Of a stretch of DNA of 64,000 nt, positions 1-5,488 are shown one piece after another (position 1 is the first letter of the stretch; each line of letters begins with the position of its first letter). Below the pieces are notes generated by a model, which saw only the letters and a program-made list of their open reading frames with translations, ran no database searches and was not told where the DNA came from. The position numbers and the translations under genes are program-made. The DNA lies in NCBI RefSeq assembly GCF_016598535.1, contig NZ_CP066779.1:5144053-5208052 (forward strand). The letters run 5' to 3'. Source of the stretch: Rhodococcus sp. P-2. Lineage in GTDB: Bacteria > Actinomycetota > Actinomycetes > Mycobacteriales > Mycobacteriaceae.

Positions 1-370
1 TGCGTAGAGCCCGGCGAACACCGATGGGCTGTTTGGTCTTCGCGTCACGCGTGACCAGTCCGACCCATCCCTTTCCCGAGGTCCGACCCGTGGCGCCTTC
101 ACGGAATCCGAGGTTCCAGACGAGGAGACCGACGGCGATGGCTATCGCCGTCCCACCGAACACGGCGCGGTCGGCCTCGCCGCCTCCGTTGTCGTCACGG
201 AGCGACTGAACGATGTACCAGCCGACGAGCAACGGAAGCAGGAACACTCCCGCGTCGAAAAACCCAGCTAGGACACGCATTCGGACAGGAGCCGGGCCGC
301 GCGGCACTATGCGCCGTCCGTACGTCTCGCTGGGTCCTCGGGGATGTCCGTTCCCGAGTGGTTTGGTCAT
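1..370 (-). CDS. RDD family membrane protein (partial, C-terminus off the left edge)
   Basis: The reverse-strand frame reads from ATG at 370 to the window edge without a stop, giving 123 residues. After a polar, Pro/Arg-rich N-terminus, the stretch RVLAGFFDAGVFLLPLLVGW is the RDD-type first membrane segment with Arg and Asp in the expected places. A second hydrophobic segment follows (AIAIAVGLLVWNL), then the conserved cytoplasmic stretch GRTSGKGWVGLVTRD and an Arg-rich end. RDD proteins are small polytopic membrane proteins of largely unknown role, some linked to ion exchange. An in-frame GTG at 376 is an alternative start. It lies closer to the AGGAG upstream, which sits rather far from the ATG. 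The gene is divergent from the iron-controlled gene at 573. Confidence 0.8.
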   Translation of the reverse strand, partial: MTKPLGNGHPRGPSETYGRRIVPRGPAPVRMRVLAGFFDAGVFLLPLLVGWYIVQSLRDDNGGGEADRAVFGGTAIAIAVGLLVWNLGFREGATGRTSGKGWVGLVTRDAKTKQPIGVRRALR

Positions 371-506
371 GGTCACTGGCGGTTCGAGCTCCTGGTCTTT
401 GTGCGCAGGGAATTCGCATCTTAGGTTACGGAACCCTATGTGGGCGCGCTCCCCGCGGGGCAAGTTCCTGTGAATATGCGGTGCCCAGCGTCACAGTTCT
501 TTACTC

Positions 507-534
507 TTGAATTATGGTGAGGCTAACCTACATT
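507..534 (+). promoter_or_regulatory. Promoter with IdeR/DtxR iron box
   Basis: TTGAAT (507-512), a 16-bp spacer and TACATT (529-534) form a SigA-like promoter. A 19-bp IdeR box, TATGGTGAGGCTAACCTAC (513-531), fills the spacer and overlaps the -10. It matches the consensus TTAGGTTAGGCTAACCTAA at 15 of 19 positions, including an intact AGGCTAACCTA core. IdeR with Fe2+ bound here would block RNA polymerase, so the downstream gene should be induced in iron starvation. That regulatory logic is known for this family; the promoter elements are read by eye. Confidence 0.8.
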
Positions 535-572
535 AGGAACCACAAGACAACTTCGGCCGATTGGAGTGCACG

Positions 573-1355
573 GTGACCGTCACCTTGACCACCCAGCATG
601 CGGATGTTCGTGAATTCGAACTCCGGTCGAACGCATTGAGCCGCACCAGCGTTCGCCTACGAGCACTCAACCCCGACTATCCTCGCGTCTATGCGGTTGC
701 CGCCATGGCAGGCGAAGGCAAACGGCGCTGGTGGCAACTGAGTGAGGGTCTGCGCGGGGATCGGGTGCATCAGATGTTCGCCCGTTCACTTCAAGACCTC
801 GACAGCGCTGAAGCTGCCGCGATCCAGGTCGCGACGTCACTTATTCATGCCGTGGTCGGCAGGGTGGCCGCGTCGATCGTCTCCGAAGGGTCCGCATGGG
901 ACCCAGGGCTGGAGAATCTGTTCATACACATGGACAGCGACGGTGGGATCGACTGGGCCGGCGTGGTCGACGAGACGCTGCGCGTGGCCCCGAACGGGCG
1001 AGAGGCCGGAAGCGACGGCGTCGTCGACATGCCCTGCGAAGAGGCGCTCCTTATTTGGACTGCGCACCGCTGCCTGACATCGCTGCGTGCCATCTACGAC
1101 GCCGTCTCCCGATGTGCACCCGTCGACCAGTTCCGATTCTGGGGCCTGGTGGGGGAGTCGATCCTGGGCGCAGCCGCTTATGTTCCCATCCTGGCCGGTG
1201 AAGGCGAATCCGCAGCACAGCGTCGGGGGCAGGGTCTTCTCGACGCCTTTGTCGCAGCCGGGTTGCCGGTCCGCGCGCGCCGCAAGGTCTCGCTGCGTCC
1301 TCGTTGGAACCAATTCGATGAAGGGCTTGCTAAATTAGGTCAGCCTTGCCTATGA
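573..1355 (+). CDS. Iron-regulated protein, possibly FhuF-like ferric reductase family
   Basis: 260 residues from GTG 573, which has GGAG six bases upstream. An in-frame TTG at 561 overlaps that ribosome site and is less likely. The protein is soluble, with no signal peptide. The central part (VVGRVAASIVSEGSAWDPGL and WTAHRCLTSLRAIYDAVSR) resembles the helical core of FhuF/IucA-IucC-like siderophore-iron reductases. The C-terminal Cys cluster that binds the 2Fe-2S centre in FhuF is absent; the only late Cys is the penultimate residue. The IdeR box in its promoter makes a role in iron acquisition or iron sparing likely. The family assignment is weak. The 3' end overlaps the promoter of the next transcript. 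Confidence 0.6.
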   Translation: MTVTLTTQHADVREFELRSNALSRTSVRLRALNPDYPRVYAVAAMAGEGKRRWWQLSEGLRGDRVHQMFARSLQDLDSAEAAAIQVATSLIHAVVGRVAASIVSEGSAWDPGLENLFIHMDSDGGIDWAGVVDETLRVAPNGREAGSDGVVDMPCEEALLIWTAHRCLTSLRAIYDAVSRCAPVDQFRFWGLVGESILGAAAYVPILAGEGESAAQRRGQGLLDAFVAAGLPVRARRKVSLRPRWNQFDEGLAKLGQPCL

Positions 1356-1356
1356 T
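1327..1356 (+). promoter_or_regulatory. Second IdeR-controlled promoter, for a short transcript
   Basis: TTGCTA (1327-1332), an 18-bp spacer and TATGAT (1351-1356) make a good SigA-type promoter. The IdeR-box-like TTAGGTCAGCCTTGCCTAT (1335-1353) lies within the spacer and overlaps the -10, with 14 of 19 matches (15 if the central G/C is degenerate). The promoter sits on the last codons and stop of the preceding gene. No ribosome site or ORF follows before a strong terminator, so it probably drives an RNA. Confidence 0.65.
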
Positions 1357-1362
1357 TGTGGA

Positions 1363-1498
1363 ACACCTCGCGGAGAGTTGCACACCGCGAGAGTGGCGAA
1401 ACTGCCGGACCGCGCCGGAGTCCTGAGGGCTGCAGAGACTCCCGGTCCTTCCCACGGCGGGTTTCACATCGAATGATGTGAAACCCGCCGGTTCTTTA
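1363..1498 (+). ncRNA. Predicted iron-responsive small RNA (MrsI-like)
   Basis: The predicted start is seven bases past the -10 at 1351-1356. The transcript would be about 135 nt and end at the hairpin terminator. It holds no ORF with a ribosome site, but has C-rich single-stranded stretches (around 1440-1453) of the kind actinobacterial sRNAs use for pairing. Mycobacterial MrsI is an IdeR-repressed iron-sparing sRNA encoded just upstream of the thioesterase gene Rv1847, with ndh (Rv1854c) a few genes on. Here the same order is seen: iron box, short RNA, thioesterase, ndh. The MrsI assignment rests on promoter, size and synteny, not sequence comparison. It could instead be a long leader of the thioesterase gene, but the terminator argues against that. 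Confidence 0.55.
1455..1498 (+). terminator. Rho-independent terminator
   Basis: A perfect 16-bp stem pairs 1455-1470 with 1475-1490 around a four-base GAAT loop, followed by GTTCTTTA. It ends the predicted small RNA and separates it from the thioesterase gene at 1592. Confidence 0.85.
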
Positions 1499-1591
1499 TC
1501 CAGACCTGATTCCAAGCTCGAGTTACCTCTCGTGTAATCAGATAGGGAGTGGCAGCCACACCGGCGCCAGAGAATCACAGATGGAGATGGC

Positions 1592-2020
1592 ATGGTCGAC
1601 ACTGCTGAGACCGCAGAGATGATGAAACGCCTCGGAACGGGCTTCGACGCCACCATCGGCCTGGAATACACCGAACTGAGCTCGGACCGTGTGCGGGCAC
1701 AGTGGACCGTCAAGCCCACGCTGCACCAGCCGGCAGGGATCCAGCACGGAGGCGTGTACTGCTCGGTGGTGGAGTCTCTCGCCAGCGTCGGCGGCACCGT
1801 GTGGCTGGGCGAGCGAGGCCACGTGGTCGGAGTCAACAACAACACCGACTTCCTGCGCGCAACGCGGGAAGGGACTCTCACCGCAGAAGCCACACCGATT
1901 CATCGCGGACGTACCCAGCAACTCTGGGAGGTTCGCATCACCGACGAGAACGACCGACTCGTTTCCAAGGGGCAGGTTCGCCTCGCCAACATCACCGAGG
2001 TGGCGAAGATCGGCAACTGA
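1592..2020 (+). CDS. PaaI-family hotdog thioesterase
   Basis: 142 residues from ATG 1592, with GGAG at 1583-1586. The hotdog fold is recognised from the central-helix motif IQHGGVYCSVVESLAS, which has the HGG-x-E-like catalytic/CoA-binding signature of the PaaI clade. It is followed by GVNNNTDFLR and a strand ending in the Gly-Gln-Val-Arg-Leu pattern. Such enzymes hydrolyse acyl- or aryl-CoA thioesters in the cytosol; the substrate cannot be read from the sequence. The gene appears orthologous to M. tuberculosis Rv1847 by size and by its position before ndh. It is monocistronic, with terminators on both sides. Confidence 0.85.
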   Translation: MVDTAETAEMMKRLGTGFDATIGLEYTELSSDRVRAQWTVKPTLHQPAGIQHGGVYCSVVESLASVGGTVWLGERGHVVGVNNNTDFLRATREGTLTAEATPIHRGRTQQLWEVRITDENDRLVSKGQVRLANITEVAKIGN

Positions 2021-2039
2021 CGACACGACAGTCGATCAA

Positions 2040-2087
2040 ATGACGAAGGGCGGCAGTGGAGTTCAACTCCACTGCCGCCCTCGTCAT
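2040..2087. terminator. Bidirectional terminator between convergent genes
   Basis: A 16-bp perfect stem (2048-2063 with 2065-2080) extends through a one-base bulge at A2047 into seven more pairs (2040-2046 with 2081-2087). It lies between the thioesterase stop at 2020 and the ndh stop at 2107 and can end transcripts from either side. Confidence 0.85.
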
Positions 2088-2106
2088 TCGCTCAGATACT
2101 GATCGA

Positions 2107-3522
2107 TCAGCCGGCAGCCTTCTGTTGCTTGCCTGCCGTCTTCTTGGTTTCGCCGTTGGAAGCGCCGCCGGACCCCGTCGCTTCCTTGTTCTTCTTCTCC
2201 AACTCGCCCATTGCGTTTCGCGCGAAGACCTGCTGCTCGGTGGACGCCATCTGAGCACGGCCACGCCCGAAGAACGTCACTGCCCACGACAAGAGCGTCG
2301 AGGCGCGTGAACGGAATCCGACGAGGTACAGGAGGTGAATTGCCAGCCAGGCGACCCACCCGATGAAGCCGCTGATCTCGAGCTTGCCGACTTTCGCCAC
2401 CGCACTGAAGCGCGAGATGGTTGCCATGCTGCCCTTGTCGAAGTACTTGAACGGAACTCGTTCCGACGGCGACTTACCGTCCAGTGAGGCTTTGATCTGC
2501 TTGGCCGCATACTTGCCGCCTTGCATGGCGACCTGCGCCAATCCGGGGAGCTTGTCGAGCGACATCATGTCGCCGATGACGAAGACGTTGGGGTGTCCGG
2601 GAAGCGACAGGTCAGGATTGACCATGACGCGGCCGGCACGGTCGGTTTCGCCGCCGCTCTGCTCTGCGAGTTGCTTGCCGAGCGGGCTCGCCTGAACTCC
2701 GGCGGACCACACCTTGCACTGTGACTCGATACGGCGCAGCGTGCCGTCCTTCTCCTTGATGATCAGACCGTCGTTGTCGACATCGGTGACCATCGCGTCG
2801 AGCTGGATCTCGACGCCGAGCTTCTCGAGCGTCTCGGCCGCCTTGCGGCTGAGCTTCCCGCCGTACACGGGCAACACTGCAGGGGCACCGTCCAGGAGCA
2901 CGACGCGGGCTTCACGTGGATCGATCTTCCGGAAAGCGCCGTCGAGCGTGCGACGGGAAAGCTCGGCGATCTGTCCGGCCAACTCCACCCCGGTGGGGCC
3001 GGCACCGACCACGACGAAGGTGAGCAAACGCGCGCGCTCCGCAGGATCGTCCGACAGCTCGGCCTGTTCGAACGCGCCGAGGATTCGTCCGCGCAGTTCG
3101 AGGGCGTCGTCGATCGTTTTCATGCCGGGTGCGAACTCTGCGAACTGATCGTTGCCGAAGTACGACTGACCGGCACCTGCTGCCACGATCAGGCTGTCGA
3201 ACGGCGTCACGGTGACGCGTTCGAGAAGACGCGAGGTCACCGTCTGGTTCTCGAGATCGATGGTCTCGACCTCGCCGAGCAGGACCTGGGCGTTCTTCTG
3301 CTTGCGCAGCACCAGTCTCGTGGCGGGAGCGATGTCGCCGACCGAGAGGATGCCGGTGGCAACCTGATAGAGGAGCGGCTGAAACAGATGGTGGGTTGTA
3401 CGCGCGATCATCGTGATGTCGGCATCGGCTTTTTTGAGAGCCTGAGTGCCGAACAGTCCTCCGAAGCCGGAACCGATCACCACTACGCGGTGGCGGTGCG
3501 GTTCAACCGACTGGATGCTCAT
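2107..3522 (-). CDS. ndh: Type II NADH dehydrogenase
   Basis: 471 residues from ATG 3522, with GAGGAG just upstream. It is the single-subunit, non-proton-pumping NADH:menaquinone oxidoreductase of the respiratory chain. The FAD Rossmann motif VVVIGSGFGGLFG lies at about residues 13-25, and the NADH-binding VVVGAGPTGVELAG at about 170. The quinone-site pattern AMQGGKYAAKQI and the C-terminal amphipathic membrane helix region (ISGFIGWVAWLAIHLLYLVGF) are present. The tail from about residue 435 is Lys/Gln/Gly-rich and low in complexity, as in other actinobacterial Ndh. It is convergent with the thioesterase and monocistronic. Confidence 0.95.
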   Translation of the reverse strand: MSIQSVEPHRHRVVVIGSGFGGLFGTQALKKADADITMIARTTHHLFQPLLYQVATGILSVGDIAPATRLVLRKQKNAQVLLGEVETIDLENQTVTSRLLERVTVTPFDSLIVAAGAGQSYFGNDQFAEFAPGMKTIDDALELRGRILGAFEQAELSDDPAERARLLTFVVVGAGPTGVELAGQIAELSRRTLDGAFRKIDPREARVVLLDGAPAVLPVYGGKLSRKAAETLEKLGVEIQLDAMVTDVDNDGLIIKEKDGTLRRIESQCKVWSAGVQASPLGKQLAEQSGGETDRAGRVMVNPDLSLPGHPNVFVIGDMMSLDKLPGLAQVAMQGGKYAAKQIKASLDGKSPSERVPFKYFDKGSMATISRFSAVAKVGKLEISGFIGWVAWLAIHLLYLVGFRSRASTLLSWAVTFFGRGRAQMASTEQQVFARNAMGELEKKNKEATGSGGASNGETKKTAGKQQKAAG

Positions 3523-3703
3523 TCCGTACTCCTCGAGTTCTAGGCGACAGTCCTACGGTAGTCCCACCGCGCGCGAGCTTCTCTGTGAGCAGCCCGGCAA
3601 GCGCAGCCGTGTCCGAATCGATCAAGCAGCCTCGAGTGTGATCACTCCCGATGCGATCCGCTTCGCCGAACCGGGGGTGATCACCACCTTCGTCGAGGTG
3701 CGG

Positions 3704-3814
3704 CTACTGGCGGACCGACAAAATGAACAGCGCGATGCACCCGCCGACGAAAACCAGGATCGACAGTGCCACCGACGCATACCCGACACCCACTCCAATT
3801 GCTGCCCAGTCCAT
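3704..3814 (-). CDS. Small membrane protein, 36 aa
   Basis: From ATG 3814, preceded by GAGAGG at good spacing, the frame encodes 36 residues ending at TAG 3704. After a short MDWAAIG start, almost all of it is one hydrophobic segment (VALSILVFVGGCIALFILSV) ending in Arg-Gln. No known family is recognised. It is divergent from the ArsR-type regulator at 3954. Downstream, two GTGATCAC copies (starting about 3637 and 3676) could pair as a terminator stem. The clear ribosome site and clean single-helix architecture favour a real gene. Small proteins of this kind are often subunits or regulators of membrane complexes. Confidence 0.55.
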   Translation of the reverse strand: MDWAAIGVGVGYASVALSILVFVGGCIALFILSVRQ

Positions 3815-3917
3815 GTGCTCAACCTCTCGTGTATTGCAATCTGGGGGTCAGATCACATTTGCCTGGTGTCATCACACCTCATCGACCCCTACTTCCGAAA
3901 CCCGGCACGCCCAACCA

Positions 3918-3947
3918 TTGACATGCAAGTAAATGCTTGCATATTGT
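3918..3947 (+). promoter_or_regulatory. Promoter with inverted-repeat operator of the ArsR-type gene
   Basis: TTGACA (3918-3923), an 18-bp spacer and TATTGT (3942-3947) form the promoter. The inverted repeat ATGCAAG (3923-3929) / CTTGCAT (3936-3942) spans the spacer, a typical ArsR-type operator for autorepression. The predicted transcription start, near 3954, falls on an in-frame GTG codon, which suggests a leaderless mRNA. Confidence 0.65.
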
Positions 3948-3953
3948 GAAGTG

Positions 3954-4730
3954 GTGGACGACCGGATGAATGCAGTGTTCAAAGCGCTTGCCGATCCGAC
4001 ACGGAGGCTTCTTCTGGACCGCTTGTTCGTAGTCAACGGACAGTCACTCGGCGAGTTGTGCGACAGCCTCGACATGAGTCGGCAGGCAGTCACCCAGCAC
4101 CTTGACGCGCTGGAGGATGCAAATCTGATCAGCACGGTCAGGCAGGGGAGATCCAAGCTCCACTATCTCAATCCCGTTGCGCTCGAAGAAATTCGAGAGC
4201 GGTGGATCAACAAATTCGAGGTACCGCGCCTGAACGCGCTCAGTGCCGTCAAAAGACTCGCGGAGGAAGCCATGGCCGACAAGCCCAGTTTCGTGTACGT
4301 CACCTACATCGCCAGCACGCCCGAAAACGTGTGGAAAGCACTGACGGACGCCCAGGCCACAGCGGAATACTGGGGACACAGCAACGTCTCCGACTGGCAG
4401 CCCGGATCGACGTGGGAGCACCGCCGGATCGACGGTTCGAACATCGCCGATGTGGTCGGCACCGTAGTCGAGAGCAACCCCCCGTCGAGGTTGGTCACCA
4501 CCTGGGCCGACCCGAACGGCGAACCGGGCGTCGACATCTCGCGGGTGAGCTTCGACATCGAAGCATTCGACGCGATAGTGCGCCTGACCGTCAAACACAC
4601 CGATCTCGCCGACGAATCGGCCCGGATGGAGGTTGCCGGCGGATGGTCTGCCGTGTTGTCGAACCTGAAGTCTTACCTCGAGACCGGAAACACTCTTCCC
4701 GTGGCACCGTGGGAGATGCCGGTCGGTTGA
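3954..4730 (+). CDS. ArsR-type regulator fused to SRPBCC (AHSA1-like) domain
   Basis: 258 residues from GTG 3954. The ATG at 3933 lies inside the promoter and cannot be used from it; ATG 3966 is another option. Residues about 5-95 form a winged-helix ArsR domain (FKALADPTRRLLLDRL, recognition helix SRQAVTQHLDALEDANLI) without the usual metal-binding Cys pair. Residues about 105-245 form an SRPBCC/AHSA1 fold (FVYVTYIASTPENVWKALTD, then AEYWGHSNVSDWQPGS). In this fusion type the hydrophobic cavity probably senses a small ligand and tunes DNA binding. The operator at 3923-3942 points to autoregulation. The target may be itself or the 36-aa membrane ORF read the other way. Confidence 0.8.
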   Translation: MDDRMNAVFKALADPTRRLLLDRLFVVNGQSLGELCDSLDMSRQAVTQHLDALEDANLISTVRQGRSKLHYLNPVALEEIRERWINKFEVPRLNALSAVKRLAEEAMADKPSFVYVTYIASTPENVWKALTDAQATAEYWGHSNVSDWQPGSTWEHRRIDGSNIADVVGTVVESNPPSRLVTTWADPNGEPGVDISRVSFDIEAFDAIVRLTVKHTDLADESARMEVAGGWSAVLSNLKSYLETGNTLPVAPWEMPVG

Positions 4731-4933
4731 CGGTTGTCGACCAGGACAAACGCGCGGTACGGCCGGGAAGAGTTCGCCGTACTCCTGCCCGAACTGTCGG
4801 TCCAGTCCGGTCTCAAATCCGCATAACCGTCAAATATCGGCGCGTTCAGTCTGTAAAGTTGCCAGATGGATGCTAGCGTTTGCTCCGACATCGAGTGAGG
4901 ACGACCTCGTCTCGCAGGCAGGGGAGAAACGCT

Positions 4934-5452
4934 ATGGGCGGCGACGCTTTTCAGAATGTTCCGGTTGATCGACGCAAGTTCGTCAAGACAGTTCTGGCGG
5001 CCTCGGCGGTAACTGTGCCCGTCGTGACGTCCATCAGCCTCGGTGGTGCGGCACCGGCCTTCGCAGCCGGTGACACGCCCAATCTTTCCGGAGCGCCTGG
5101 TCGTGGCCAGCAGAATCCGAGTCAACCAGGCGGTGAGCAGCCCGGCGGGAATCAACCCGGTGGCAATACTCCCGGAGGGAACGAGCCGGGCAATCCAGGG
5201 TCGTCGGGAAGTTCAGGGTCGTCGGGTAGTTCGGGTAGTTCCGGGAGTTCGGGATCGTCGGGAAGTTCCACAGGTTCCGGATCAACCGGTAGTTCCACAG
5301 GTTCGGGTGGAACTACTACAGCCAAGCCAACCGGCCCCACCGCGCCGACGGAGCCGACTGTCCCCACTGTGCCGACCGTGCCGACCACGCGCACCGAGCC
5401 GACTGTCCCGACTGTCCCGACTCCGCCGACAGATCCCACCGAGCCTGCGTAA
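4934..5452 (+). CDS. Tat-exported Gly/Ser- and Pro/Thr-rich protein
   Basis: 172 residues from ATG 4934 with GGAGA upstream. Upstream in-frame extension to 4880 lacks a ribosome site. A twin-arginine signal peptide (DRRKFVKTVLAASAVTV, likely cut after AFA at residue 44) leads to a mature chain of about 128 residues with no Cys and few charges. It has Gly/Asn/Pro/Gln-rich repeats, then a GSS repeat run, then a run of PT-x triplets, like a mucin or a wall-spanning linker. No folded domain is visible. It is the first gene of a tight run with a protein-glycosyltransferase-like enzyme, PqqD, HprK-like kinase, nucleotidyltransferase and epimerase. It is therefore the likely substrate of those enzymes, modified in the cytosol and then exported by Tat. 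That role is inference. Confidence 0.75.
   Translation: MGGDAFQNVPVDRRKFVKTVLAASAVTVPVVTSISLGGAAPAFAAGDTPNLSGAPGRGQQNPSQPGGEQPGGNQPGGNTPGGNEPGNPGSSGSSGSSGSSGSSGSSGSSGSSTGSGSTGSSTGSGGTTTAKPTGPTAPTEPTVPTVPTVPTTRTEPTVPTVPTPPTDPTEPA
5198..5449 (+). repeat. Low-complexity coding repeats: GSS run then PT-x run
   Basis: From 5198 to 5311 the DNA repeats variants of a nine-base unit for Gly-Ser-Ser. From about 5335 to 5449 it repeats units for Pro-Thr-x. Both lie within the Tat-exported protein. Such tracts probably vary in length between strains, and they supply many hydroxyl side chains for modification. Confidence 0.8.
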
Positions 5453-5488
5453 CCGATACGACGCCACTGGTTACCAGGGAGCACACCG

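Noticed and set aside
195..419. Reverse-strand frame of 74 codons at the left end
   Set aside because: Arg/Ser/Pro-rich shadow of the RDD-protein gene, which is the correct frame by membrane segments and motif.
3637..3683. Pair of GTGATCAC palindromes as regulator operators
   Set aside because: They lie after the 36-aa ORF rather than at a promoter; they fit better as a weak terminator stem.
5198..5449. Tandem repeats as a CRISPR or satellite
   Set aside because: The repeat units are in frame, of three to nine bases, and encode regular Gly-Ser-Ser and Pro-Thr-x tracts of a protein.
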